Below are positions 46,191 through 54,601 of a DNA stretch of 64,000 nt, one piece after another (positions within the stretch are counted from its first letter, which is position 1; each line of letters starts with the position of its first letter). Both the position numbers and the translations under genes were made by a program. The stretch is from Bacteroidota bacterium (GTDB lineage Bacteria > Bacteroidota > Bacteroidia > Palsa-965), in contig JADBYT010000010.1 in NCBI GenBank assembly GCA_020402865.1, forward strand, positions 1 to 64,000, written 5' to 3'. The notes below the pieces were generated by a model. That model ran no database searches. It was not told the origin of the DNA and saw only the letters and a program-made list of their open reading frames with translations.

Positions 46191-47310
46191 ATGATTACGA
46201 TAGAACAAATTAAGGAATTGGCCGGGCGTCGGGATGCGTTAAGGAGGCATCTTTGACATCGATGGGAAACTGTTGAAAATAGCCCAGGAGGAAGCGCAAA
46301 GTCAGGCTGCCGGTTTTTGGGATGACCCGAAACAGGCCGAGGCGCTGCTGAAGGAAATAAAAAAGAAAAAGAACTGGACCGAAGCCTTTGCCGGGCTGGA
46401 TGCCGCCGTGGAAGATCTGAACGTGATGTTTGAATTTTTCAAAGCCGGTGATGCCAGCGAGGCCGATCTTGACGCGCAGTTTGCCGAAACGGTGACCAAG
46501 ATTGAAGACCTGGAGTTCCGCAACATGCTGAGCGGCCGCGAAGACCACCTGAACGCCGTGCTTACCATTAACTCCGGCGCAGGCGGCACCGAAAGTCAGG
46601 ACTGGACGTCGATGCTGATGCGCATGTATATAATGTGGGGCGAGAAAAACGGCTACAAGGTAAAAGAGGCCGACCTGCAGGAAGGCGAAACGGCCGGTGT
46701 AAAATCGGTGACGCTTGAGTTTGAAGGCGAAAATGCCTTTGGCTACCTGAAAGGCGAAAACGGTGTGCACCGTCTGGTGCGTATTTCGCCGTTTGACTCG
46801 AATGCGCGCCGCCACACCTCGTTTTCGTCGGTTTACTGCTACCCGCTTATTGACGACACGATTGACATTGAAGTGAATCCGGCCGACTGCGAATGGGAAA
46901 CCTTCCGTTCGGGCGGAGCGGGCGGACAGAACGTAAACAAGGTGGAAACCGCGGTACGCCTGTATCACAAGCCCACCGGCATTATTATTAAAAACCAGGA
47001 ATCGCGTTCGCAGCACACCAACCGCGACAATGCCATACGCCTGCTCAAGTCGCAGCTTTATGAAATAGAGATGCGCAAGCGCATGGAGTCCACCCAGGCG
47101 ATACGCGGCACAATGAAAAAGATTGAATGGGGATCGCAGATACGCAACTACGTGCTGCACCCGTACAAACTGGTAAAAGACCTGCGCACCGACTACGAAA
47201 CCTCTGACGCGCAGGGCGTGCTTGACGGCAATTTGAACGACTTTATCAAAGCCTACCTGATGGAATACGGCGCAAGCTGGAACACCGAACTGGCAACCGA
47301 TAAGAAGTAA
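46191..47310 (+). CDS. prfB: Peptide chain release factor 2 (with +1 programmed frameshift)
   Basis: Read in two parts: codons 46191-46253, then a +1 shift skipping T46254, then 46255-47310; 372 residues in all. RF2 ends translation at UGA and UAA. Conserved parts are [28 protein letters not shown], the stop-recognition SPF tripeptide in [16 protein letters not shown], and the catalytic GGQ in [19 protein letters not shown]. The in-frame TGA at 46254-46256 is the autoregulatory site, so the gene is intact. The arsC-like gene starts 1 nt after the stop. Confidence 0.97.
46242..46256 (+). other. RF2 autoregulatory +1 frameshift site
   Basis: AGGAGG, one spacer codon (CAT), then the slippery CTT TGA followed by C. 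This is the same geometry as E. coli prfB: a Shine-Dalgarno-like hexamer, then CUU UGA C. When RF2 is scarce, ribosomes pause at UGA and shift +1 to complete the protein. Confidence 0.95.
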
Positions 47311-47311
47311 T

Positions 47312-47668
47312 ATGGCCAAAGCTAAAATAACCATCTGGCACAACAACCGCTGCGCAAAAAGCCGCGAAGCCATGTGTGTGCTGGATGAGTTGAACGCCGA
47401 GGTGACGGTGATTAATTACCTCACCGATACCCTTACCGAAGACATGCTCAATGATCTGCTGCAGAAACTGAATATTTCTGCGGCAGAGCTTGTGCGTACC
47501 AAGGAGCCGTTGTTTAAGGAGAAGTTTGCGGGGAAGAAAATGACGGAGAAGCAGTGGGTGAAGGCGCTGGTGAAATATCCGGTGCTGATTGAGCGGCCGG
47601 TGGTGGTGAAGGGGAAGAAGGCGGTGATTGGGAGGCCGGTGGAACGGGTGTTGGAATTGGTTAAATAA
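47312..47668 (+). CDS. ArsC-family (arsenate reductase-like) thioredoxin-fold protein
   Basis: 118 residues. N-terminus ITIWHNNRCAKSREAMCVLDE with the single active cysteine Cys14 of the ArsC/YffB family, then ELVRTKEPLFKEKFAGKK and YPVLIERPVVVKGKKAVIGR, the conserved late Arg-Pro parts. These proteins reduce arsenate with glutaredoxin/GSH, but many family members are not arsenate reductases and no ars gene is nearby. It is coupled to prfB (1-nt gap). The last ~40 codons are G-rich and unlike the AT-rich gene that follows. Confidence 0.85.
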   Translation: MAKAKITIWHNNRCAKSREAMCVLDELNAEVTVINYLTDTLTEDMLNDLLQKLNISAAELVRTKEPLFKEKFAGKKMTEKQWVKALVKYPVLIERPVVVKGKKAVIGRPVERVLELVK

Positions 47669-47681
47669 TTACTTTTATAGC

Positions 47682-48842
47682 ATGAGTAAGGAAAGAATTT
47701 ACCTCAAAAGGGCTTCATTAAGCGGCTATCGAACGCTTATTGATACTCAAATTGACTTTAAACCGGGGTTGAATATTATTATTGGTAAAAATAGCAGTGG
47801 AAAAACTTCTTTCCTGGATTTTTTAAATGCGAGTTTGAAATTTCGTTTATCCGAATCTTTCAATAATTGCAAAAGTGACATTACAATCTCGTCGAAACAT
47901 GAGCTGAGAATTGTTCAAGAAAACACCACTGAAAACATTGGAGGTGAAGTTTTCATTGACCGAAGTAATGAAAGTTATTTTATTGACAATATACCTTACA
48001 CATCTGAGGAAAAAACACACCCAAGTTTGTTTTTAATGGAACAAGAATCTTTCGTTTTTGTTCGGCAAATCAGACATGGCATACCAGACCACATATATAG
48101 CTGGACTCTACCGGAAGAAGTCTCAATTAGTATTAACCCTTCCGCTAAGCGCCCCTTAATCCGACTCATTCCATCAATTACTGGAAATGGAATAGTTCCA
48201 CGATTTTTGCTTTCAGCTATTTCTGAAGTTGCTGTTAAAAACACAAACTTAGACATCAATAACATTGATAAAATATTGAGGTCATCTATTAATCAATACT
48301 GCGAACTATTTTCTCGCAGACTAAGTCTATTTTCTTCAATAAAAGAAATAAAACTTTCTGAACAATTTAACGTAACCTTAGACAAGGACAACAATGAATT
48401 AAAGATTAGCAACCTGTTTTTTTTATTCTACACAAATAACAGTTGGCTGTCACACAATCAATTATCTGACGGTTCAAAAAGAGTCTCATATATTATTTCT
48501 GAATTTATTTCGGATCCCAACGGGTTTAACGGGGCAATATATTTAATTGAAGAGCCAGAACTTGGAATACACCCCCATCAATTACATCAATTAGTTACAT
48601 TTCTCAAGGAAGAATCTTTGCATAAACAAATTATAATAACCACACATAACCCACAAACGCTAAATGTGTTAGACCAGGACGAGTTGGATTCAATCATTAT
48701 TTGCAGTTACACGAAGCAATCAGGAACAACTCTAACTCACCTAACCGAAAGGCAAAAAGAAAAGGCAATTGCATATATGCAAGAAGTTGGCTATTTGAGC
48801 TTGTATTGGCTTCATTCTGACTTAGAACCTGACGATAACTAA
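47682..48842 (+). CDS. AAA/ABC-type ATPase (RecF/RloA-like) of a two-gene TOPRIM module
   Basis: 386 residues from ATG 47682. Walker A GKNSSGKTS (35-43), signature-like LSDGSKR (~261), Walker B IYLIEEPELGIHP (~285), H-loop ITTHNPQTL (~320). The order fits AAA_15/AAA_21 SMC-like ATPases such as RloA, AriA (PARIS) and the ATPase half of OLD proteins, but no nuclease domain is fused here. Its stop overlaps the start of the next gene by 1 nt (TAATG), so the pair is translationally coupled. A weak box TACTTTTA (47670-47677) could be its promoter. It is markedly AT-richer than arsC-like and fumC on either side. Defence role inferred. Confidence 0.85.
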   Translation: MSKERIYLKRASLSGYRTLIDTQIDFKPGLNIIIGKNSSGKTSFLDFLNASLKFRLSESFNNCKSDITISSKHELRIVQENTTENIGGEVFIDRSNESYFIDNIPYTSEEKTHPSLFLMEQESFVFVRQIRHGIPDHIYSWTLPEEVSISINPSAKRPLIRLIPSITGNGIVPRFLLSAISEVAVKNTNLDINNIDKILRSSINQYCELFSRRLSLFSSIKEIKLSEQFNVTLDKDNNELKISNLFFLFYTNNSWLSHNQLSDGSKRVSYIISEFISDPNGFNGAIYLIEEPELGIHPHQLHQLVTFLKEESLHKQIIITTHNPQTLNVLDQDELDSIIICSYTKQSGTTLTHLTERQKEKAIAYMQEVGYLSLYWLHSDLEPDDN

Positions 48843-49414
48843 TGAAACGAATTGCCCTTATTGGGGAATCGCCCAATGATACAAAGTCAGTAGCTGCACT
48901 CCTGAGCAAGAGGTATGAAAAGTATTGTACTTTTTTTACTATGCTAAACAACATCAGAGGTGGAGAATTAGATGATATTAAGTCAGGAAGTGTATTAATC
49001 AAAAAAGTACGGATTGAATATCAAATTGAGAAGCCTGATCTGGTAATTATTATTCGGGATTTGGATGCCTTAGAAAATGGAGATATAAAGCACCGAAGAC
49101 GGCGAATTGCTTCTTATGCCCGAATCAGACGAACTTTAAATAAAAACACAATACACCTGTTAAGCATTTATGAGATAGAGGCGCTATTGCTAGCAGACAC
49201 CAAACCAATTAACGACAAATATGGTGTTTCGATAAGTTATTCTGACGATCCAATGCTTCAACATGACCCTAAAGGTTATATACAGAAACGATGTGCTTAT
49301 ATAGAAAGCGAAAGCCCTGAATTGTTTGAAAAGTTAGACTTTAATAAACTTTTAAAAGTTCGGTTCTTCGCCAGTTTTATCAATTCGCTGGAAAAGAAAA
49401 TATTAACTACATAA
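48842..49414 (+). CDS. TOPRIM / DUF4276-like partner protein (putative nuclease)
   Basis: 190 residues. The N-terminus [18 protein letters not shown] (Glu9, Asp13) and [11 protein letters not shown] (Asp73, Asp75) have the spacing of a TOPRIM acidic triad. [14 protein letters not shown] (~107-119) is close to the YEFEALLFSD signature of DUF4276 (recalled, not searched). In PARIS and AbiL-type systems such a small TOPRIM protein is the toxic effector held by the ATPase. It starts inside the ATPase stop codon. AT-rich codon use continues to its end, then fumC begins 20 nt later with typical composition. The exact family needs a profile search. Confidence 0.75.
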   Translation: MKRIALIGESPNDTKSVAALLSKRYEKYCTFFTMLNNIRGGELDDIKSGSVLIKKVRIEYQIEKPDLVIIIRDLDALENGDIKHRRRRIASYARIRRTLNKNTIHLLSIYEIEALLLADTKPINDKYGVSISYSDDPMLQHDPKGYIQKRCAYIESESPELFEKLDFNKLLKVRFFASFINSLEKKILTT

Positions 49415-49433
49415 AATAACACCACACCCAACA

Positions 49434-50831
49434 ATGAACTACCGCATAGAAAAAGACACCATGGGCGAGGTACAGGTACCTGCCGATAAATACTGGGGCG
49501 CACAAACCGAACGTTCGCGCAACAACTTCCGCATTGGCCCCGAGGCCAGCATGCCCAAGGAAATTATTTACGCTTTTGCCTACCTGAAAAAAGCAGCCGC
49601 CCACGCCAACCACGATCTTGGCGTGCTGGATGCCGCAAAGCGCGACCTTATTTCGCAGGTGTGCGACGAAATTCTGGCAGGTAAGCTCGACGAGCAGTTT
49701 CCGCTGGTAATCTGGCAAACCGGTTCGGGCACGCAAAGCAACATGAACGCCAACGAAGTTATTGCCTACCGCGGCCACGTAATAAGCGGCGGACAGCTTA
49801 CCGACGAGAAAAAGGCACTGAACCCGAACGACGATGTAAACAAGTCGCAATCGTCGAACGATACCTACCCCACGGCGATGCACATCGCGGCCTACAAACT
49901 GACGGTTGAAAACACCCTGCCCGGCCTGCAGCGCCTGCGCGACAGCCTTGCCAAAAAATCGGCCGAGTTTGCAGGTATTGTAAAAACAGGCCGCACCCAC
50001 TTTATGGATGCCACGCCGCTTACACTGGGTCAGGAATTTGGCGGCTACGTGCAGCAGCTCGACAACAGCATGCGCGCTGTGCGTAATGCCCTTGAAATGG
50101 TGCGCGAACTTGCGCTGGGCGGCACCGCAGTAGGCACCGGCCTTAACACACCTGCCGGCTACGATGTGCTGGTAGCAAAGAAAATTGCCGAGTTTACCGG
50201 CCTGCCGTTTGTAACTGCGCCCAACAAATTTGAAGCACTGGCGGCACACGATGCCATGGTGGAACTCTCGGGCGCACTCAAGCGCGCGGCAGTGGCGCTT
50301 ATGAAAATTGCCAACGACATCCGCATGCTCAGTTCAGGCCCCCGCTGCGGCATTGGCGAAATCATTATCCCCGACAACGAGCCCGGCTCATCCATTATGC
50401 CTGGCAAAGTAAATCCCACCCAGCCCGAAGCCCTCACCATGGTGTGCGCCCAGGTAATGGGCAACGATGTGGCTGTGAGCATTGGCGGTTCAAACGGACA
50501 TTTTGAACTCAACGTGTTCAAGCCCCTCATTGCCGCCAACGTGCTGCAGAGCGCCCGCCTCATTGGCGATGCCTGCGTATCGTTTACCGAAAAATGTGCC
50601 GACGGCATACTCGCCAACGAGCCGGTAATTAAACAGCATCTCGAAAATTCACTCATGCTGGTTACTGCCCTCAACCCGCACATCGGCTACTACAAAGCCG
50701 CCGAAATTGCCAAAAAAGCACACAAGGAAGGCAAAACACTCAAAGCCGCCGCCGTAGAAACAGGCTACCTCACTGCCGAAGAATTCGACCAGTGGGTACG
50801 CCCTGAAGACATGACCGGCTCGCTGAAATAA
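49434..50831 (+). CDS. fumC: Fumarate hydratase, class II
   Basis: 465 residues, full length. Iron-independent fumarase interconverting fumarate and malate in the TCA cycle. Marks: [74 protein letters not shown], and the family signature [15 protein letters not shown] (~318). Class II aspartase shares much of this, but the overall sequence reads as FumC. It starts 19 nt after the TOPRIM gene; its own promoter is unclear. Confidence 0.97.
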   Translation: MNYRIEKDTMGEVQVPADKYWGAQTERSRNNFRIGPEASMPKEIIYAFAYLKKAAAHANHDLGVLDAAKRDLISQVCDEILAGKLDEQFPLVIWQTGSGTQSNMNANEVIAYRGHVISGGQLTDEKKALNPNDDVNKSQSSNDTYPTAMHIAAYKLTVENTLPGLQRLRDSLAKKSAEFAGIVKTGRTHFMDATPLTLGQEFGGYVQQLDNSMRAVRNALEMVRELALGGTAVGTGLNTPAGYDVLVAKKIAEFTGLPFVTAPNKFEALAAHDAMVELSGALKRAAVALMKIANDIRMLSSGPRCGIGEIIIPDNEPGSSIMPGKVNPTQPEALTMVCAQVMGNDVAVSIGGSNGHFELNVFKPLIAANVLQSARLIGDACVSFTEKCADGILANEPVIKQHLENSLMLVTALNPHIGYYKAAEIAKKAHKEGKTLKAAAVETGYLTAEEFDQWVRPEDMTGSLK

Positions 50832-50854
50832 CCACTTGCCAACTCGTTTACACC

Positions 50855-50893
50855 GCAGACCGGTTCCGCAATACCAAAGCAGGGCCGGTCTGC
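50855..50893 (+). terminator. Hairpin after fumC
   Basis: 9-bp perfect stem GCAGACCGG/CCGGTCTGC with a 21-nt loop and no T-tract. A -7-like TATATTTA (50895-50902) for the next gene follows at once. Confidence 0.5.
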
Positions 50894-50921
50894 GTATATT
50901 TACAACGAAGATGCTGCGATA

Positions 50922-51539
50922 ATGAATGCCTCACTCCTACTCCGCCTGCTTGTGTGCACCGTATTGTGCGCCACTCCCGTGCTCAAACTCGCTGCACAGG
51001 CCGACACTGTATTCAACCCCAAAAAAGAAGTGGTGTTTGAAAACAAACGCTTCCGGGTTTACAACAACTGGATAAGCGGCGGCGCCGGCCCGGCATGGCA
51101 TTCCGACAATCCGCGCACACAACTTGCACTTGGGCTCAACTTCAACTTTCACATCAAACAGTACTATTTCCGCTTCGGCGGTATGTTTTCAGGCGACCGT
51201 TTTGGCACCTGGAACAACTACAACGTACATGCAGGATATATTTTCAAGCGCCACGAAAACGAAAAAAGAAACATCGCCTACCTGGCCGGAATAAGTTACA
51301 ATACCGGTTACCGGTTTATTTATGCCGGACATTACGACGGAGAAAACCCTTATCAGAAAGCGGGCCTTTACCTCGAATACCAATACATCCTTAAACTCAA
51401 CTATGACTTTGGCGTGGGTGCAGCTCTTTTTGCCGACATCAACGACCTGAATCAGATTGTGGGATTGCGTGTGGATGTATTTTTCTCAGGAGCGTACCGC
51501 GGCTATGTGCGCGGAAAGGAACCGGTAAAGCGTAATTAA
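50922..51539 (+). CDS. Outer-membrane beta-barrel-like protein, function unknown
   Basis: 205 residues. Signal peptide ASLLLRLLVCTVLCATPVLK to LAAQA. The rest alternates aromatic and polar residues as in small beta-barrels (LALGLNFNFHIKQYYFRFGG, YNVHAGYIFKR, AGLYLEYQYILKLNYDFGVG, and a late strand VGLRVDVFFSG). No catalytic motif was seen. It is convergent with the lipoprotein gene at 51551 (11-bp gap). Confidence 0.7.
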   Translation: MNASLLLRLLVCTVLCATPVLKLAAQADTVFNPKKEVVFENKRFRVYNNWISGGAGPAWHSDNPRTQLALGLNFNFHIKQYYFRFGGMFSGDRFGTWNNYNVHAGYIFKRHENEKRNIAYLAGISYNTGYRFIYAGHYDGENPYQKAGLYLEYQYILKLNYDFGVGAALFADINDLNQIVGLRVDVFFSGAYRGYVRGKEPVKRN

Positions 51540-51550
51540 TCCTGCACCAG

Positions 51551-52042
51551 TTACTTTATCCGATCGTAATACTGAGAAGTATCTCGCGTGTTGGCTTTGG
51601 TGAGGTTATACAAATGTGCATCACCAATAATAAATGAAGCAGTAATGGGGGCGCTTACTACTTTAGGCGTGGCACCGTTTGCATACAACTCCGGAAAAAG
51701 TTCGTCAGGCTGGTAGGTTCTGCCATCTTTAATCAATTTCATCACCAGAAGCGTATCATCCACAATTACCCAGTCGCCGATAGCGACCAGATAGCTTGTA
51801 TCTTTCTCCATGGCTTTACCGATAAACACCAGCGTCGAGTCGGGTCGTACTTTTAAGGTTACTTCACGGTTATTCCACTGGCTGTGCGAGTGCCAGTTAC
51901 CAATTACCTCAGCAGGTTTATAACTCAGCACTTTTCGGCCCCCGGCCGTGGTATCAGGAATTATGGTTGCCTGACGGGGTGTGGGCTTGGGTTTGCATCC
52001 AGCCAGCAGAAGCAGCGAAAAGAAAATGAAGATCCTAAGCAT
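51551..52042 (-). CDS. Lipoprotein, function unknown
   Basis: 163 residues from ATG 52042, 5 nt after the manC stop. Signal peptide with lipobox LLLLAGC (Cys 16). The mature part is beta-rich with repeated 'DDTLLVMKLI' and 'NREVTLKVRPDSTLVFIG' style strands (lipocalin-like pattern, inference only). It is third in the aminotransferase-manC-lipoprotein operon. Confidence 0.75.
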   Translation of the reverse strand: MLRIFIFFSLLLLAGCKPKPTPRQATIIPDTTAGGRKVLSYKPAEVIGNWHSHSQWNNREVTLKVRPDSTLVFIGKAMEKDTSYLVAIGDWVIVDDTLLVMKLIKDGRTYQPDELFPELYANGATPKVVSAPITASFIIGDAHLYNLTKANTRDTSQYYDRIK

Positions 52043-52047
52043 GGTTA

Positions 52048-53136
52048 TCAAACAAATTTATCGCCACGGGCCACTTTCACATCATTCACAAATGTGCGTA
52101 TCTGCTGCTCGTCCTGCTTTTTGCAAATGAGCAGAATATTATCAGATTCCACCACAATGTAATCATCCAGCCCTTCAATAACCACCAGTTTATCTTTGGG
52201 CACGTGAACCACACAATTCTTTGTATCGTACAGCATCACCTGTTTTCCCACCACGGCATTCAGGTTTTCATCCTGTTTAATGTGTGTGTAAAGCGAGCCC
52301 CAGGTGCCCAGATCAGACCAGCCGATGATGGAAGAACGCACATACACATTATCGGCCTTTTCCATAATGGCGTAGTCGATGGAAATGTTTTTGCACCGGT
52401 TGTAGGCATCGCGCAAAAACTCGGCCTCTTCGGTTGTGTTCCATTTTCCGGCACCTTCGTTGAAGATACCCGCCATTTCCGAGGCGTGTTCTTCAAAGGC
52501 TTTCATAATGCTTTTGGCACTCCACACAAAAATGCCCGCGTTCCACAAAAAGTCGCCGCTGTCTAAAAAGAACTGCGCCATTTCATGGTTAGGCTTTTCG
52601 GTAAATGTTTTCACCTTTTTGATGCGCTTATCAAGTTCGAGTGCATCCGACTGGCGAAACTGTATATAGCCGTAGCCGGTATCGGGGCGTGTGGGGCGGA
52701 TACCGATTGTGATTAAGCAATCAGAGCCTGCGGCTTTGGTCATACAGGCTTTGATTGCTTTTTCGTAAGTTTTTTCTTTGGTAATGAGGTGATCAGACGG
52801 AGCCACCACCATAACCGCATCAGGATTGAGCGAGTGAATTTTCCATGCCGCATAGGCTACACAGGGGGCAGTGTTTTTACGGGCGGGTTCAGCAAGAATA
52901 TTTTGCGGGGGGATACCCGGCAATTGTTCACGTACAAGATTGACATACCCCTCATTGGTGACCACAAAAATATTTGCGGGATCACACACACGCAGTGAGC
53001 GGTCCCAGGTTTGCTGAAGCAGCGTGCGGCCTGTACCGAGTACATCAATAAACTGCTTGGGATGTGTGGTGCGGCTCATTGGCCAGAAACGCGACCCCAC
53101 ACCGCCTGCCATTATTACACAATACTTATTATTCAT
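52048..53136 (-). CDS. manC: Mannose-1-phosphate guanylyltransferase
   Basis: 362 residues. Makes GDP-mannose from GTP and mannose 1-phosphate for surface polysaccharides or glycoproteins. N-terminal nucleotidyltransferase motif MAGGVGSRFWPMSR (9-22), then VVAPSDHLI, KTFTEKPNHEMAQFFLDSG and the FLWNAGIFVW segment. Single-domain type, without the C-terminal isomerase domain of bifunctional ManC/AlgA. ATG 53136 is chosen over an in-frame TTG 9 nt upstream. It lies 24 nt downstream of the aminotransferase gene. Confidence 0.93.
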   Translation of the reverse strand: MNNKYCVIMAGGVGSRFWPMSRTTHPKQFIDVLGTGRTLLQQTWDRSLRVCDPANIFVVTNEGYVNLVREQLPGIPPQNILAEPARKNTAPCVAYAAWKIHSLNPDAVMVVAPSDHLITKEKTYEKAIKACMTKAAGSDCLITIGIRPTRPDTGYGYIQFRQSDALELDKRIKKVKTFTEKPNHEMAQFFLDSGDFLWNAGIFVWSAKSIMKAFEEHASEMAGIFNEGAGKWNTTEEAEFLRDAYNRCKNISIDYAIMEKADNVYVRSSIIGWSDLGTWGSLYTHIKQDENLNAVVGKQVMLYDTKNCVVHVPKDKLVVIEGLDDYIVVESDNILLICKKQDEQQIRTFVNDVKVARGDKFV

Positions 53137-53160
53137 TTCACTCAATGCTAACCTGTATAA

Positions 53161-54462
53161 TCAAACGAGACGGTTAAGTGCAGCCTCAAGGCTGTTGATG
53201 ATTACAGCCACATCTTCGGCGCGGCAGGTGCCTACCGAGAGACGATACCAGCTTGAATCGGCCGAAGCACCAAAGGCATTGAACGGCACTACGGCAATTT
53301 TAGCTTCATCAAGTATATAGCGTGTTACATCGCGTGTGGTGGCAAGTACATTGCCTGCAGGTGTTTTTTTACCGTGCAGCTGAAGCTGAATGGTAAGGTA
53401 TATGGCCGCTTCGGGCGCAATGGAATCAACCGGATGCCCTGCGGCTTTAAGGCGTTGAATGCCTTCGTGAAATCCGTTGAGACGGGTAAGCACCTCGCCA
53501 CGTATTTTATCGAGAAACGCATCATACTGCGGCAGGTTGCTCAGGTAGCGTGCCGTAGCCATTTGCTCGGCTTTGGGCGCCCAGGCTCCCACGTGCGAGA
53601 GAATGGATTTCATTTTATCGATCACTGCTTTGGGGCCCATAGCCCAGCCCACACGCACACCGGTAGCCGCAAGCGATTTCGAAATGCCATCGACAAAAAT
53701 GGTGTAAGGGCGCATTTCTTCGCGCAGTGAAACGGGGTCGTAGTGTTTGGTATTGCCAAAGGTGAGCGCCCAGTAAATCTGATCGTACATCACATAAAGC
53801 GGCTTGCGGTTTTCGGCAAGGCGCTTTTGATTCTCAGCGATTACCAGCTCGCAGATGTCGGTAAGATCTTTCTGTGAGAATGTGGTGCCCGTAGGATTAA
53901 GGGGCGAGCAGAGTGCAAGCAGCGCAGCATTGCCAATGTACGGAGCAAGTTCGGCCGCTGTGGGCATAAACTTGTTTGCCGGTGTGGTTTCAATACAAAT
54001 CTGCTGCGCGTAACTGCCGGTGCTCAGGTGTGTATAGTGGTTGTTGTTCCACGACGGAACCGGGAACAGAATTTTATCGCCGGGATTAATGAGCGTGCGG
54101 AAGATGGCGTAGATTACCGGACGTGCGCCGCCGGCAATGAGAATTTCATCAGGCGCATAGTTCAGACCCTGACGCTGGCTGATGAGGTTTGAAACGGCTT
54201 TGCGCAGTTCAAGCATACCATCGGCTGCTGGGTAGTTTGTTTCATCGGCCGCATAGGCATCCACAATGGCCTGTTTAAGTTCCTGCGGAATAGGGAAAAT
54301 TTTCGGATTGAAATCACCAATAGTGAGGTTGTAAACCGTTTCTCCGTTGCGGATTTTTTCATTGACTTCACCGGCAAGTTTGATGATTTCGGAACCGATG
54401 AGCGACTCCGCCATATCCGATACCGGAAGCTGTGCGGGCGAGTGTGCAGAAACTGTACTCAT
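53161..54462 (-). CDS. PLP-dependent class I/II aminotransferase
   Basis: 433 residues. Fold type I aminotransferase: NLTIGDFNPKIFPIPQEL, ILIAGGARPVIYAIFRTLI, CSPLNPTGTTFSQ, YVMYDQIYWALTF, the PLP lysine in VDGISKSLAATGVRVGW (~260), and a late Arg near the C-terminus (SWYRLSVGTC). It resembles aspartate and aromatic aminotransferases; the substrate is not decidable. It leads an operon with manC. Its leader contains a strong hairpin right after the likely transcription start. Confidence 0.88.
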   Translation of the reverse strand: MSTVSAHSPAQLPVSDMAESLIGSEIIKLAGEVNEKIRNGETVYNLTIGDFNPKIFPIPQELKQAIVDAYAADETNYPAADGMLELRKAVSNLISQRQGLNYAPDEILIAGGARPVIYAIFRTLINPGDKILFPVPSWNNNHYTHLSTGSYAQQICIETTPANKFMPTAAELAPYIGNAALLALCSPLNPTGTTFSQKDLTDICELVIAENQKRLAENRKPLYVMYDQIYWALTFGNTKHYDPVSLREEMRPYTIFVDGISKSLAATGVRVGWAMGPKAVIDKMKSILSHVGAWAPKAEQMATARYLSNLPQYDAFLDKIRGEVLTRLNGFHEGIQRLKAAGHPVDSIAPEAAIYLTIQLQLHGKKTPAGNVLATTRDVTRYILDEAKIAVVPFNAFGASADSSWYRLSVGTCRAEDVAVIINSLEAALNRLV

Positions 54463-54476
54463 TGAAATATGCGTTA

Positions 54477-54504
54477 GCGGCTTTTGTGCAGGCTTAAAAG
54501 CCGC
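54477..54504 (-). promoter_or_regulatory. Leader hairpin of the aminotransferase transcript
   Basis: Perfect 9-bp stem GCGGCTTTT/AAAAGCCGC with a 10-nt loop, between the -7 box and the ATG, so it would form at the very 5' end of the mRNA. Confidence 0.55.
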
Positions 54505-54505
54505 G

Positions 54506-54513
54506 CAAAGATA
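54506..54513 (-). promoter_or_regulatory. -7 box for the aminotransferase-manC operon
   Basis: TATCTTTG on the minus strand, exact TAnnTTTG, about 43 nt before ATG 54462. Confidence 0.65.
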
Positions 54514-54601
54514 GCAAAATAGGCCGCAGCTGCAATCTGATTTTTCATGCTAATTACCCGGAAAATCAGATTTACTACCAGAAGGCTAAACGCCTGCAAA
54601 C

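Noticed and set aside
46254-46256. In-frame TGA making prfB a pseudogene
   Set aside because: The surrounding AGGAGG-CAT-CTT-TGA-C is the classic RF2 frameshift signal and the downstream frame is fully conserved.
46210-47373. Large minus-strand open frame (387 codons) over prfB
   Set aside because: Antisense to the clearly conserved RF2 sequence and without any recognisable motif or promoter.
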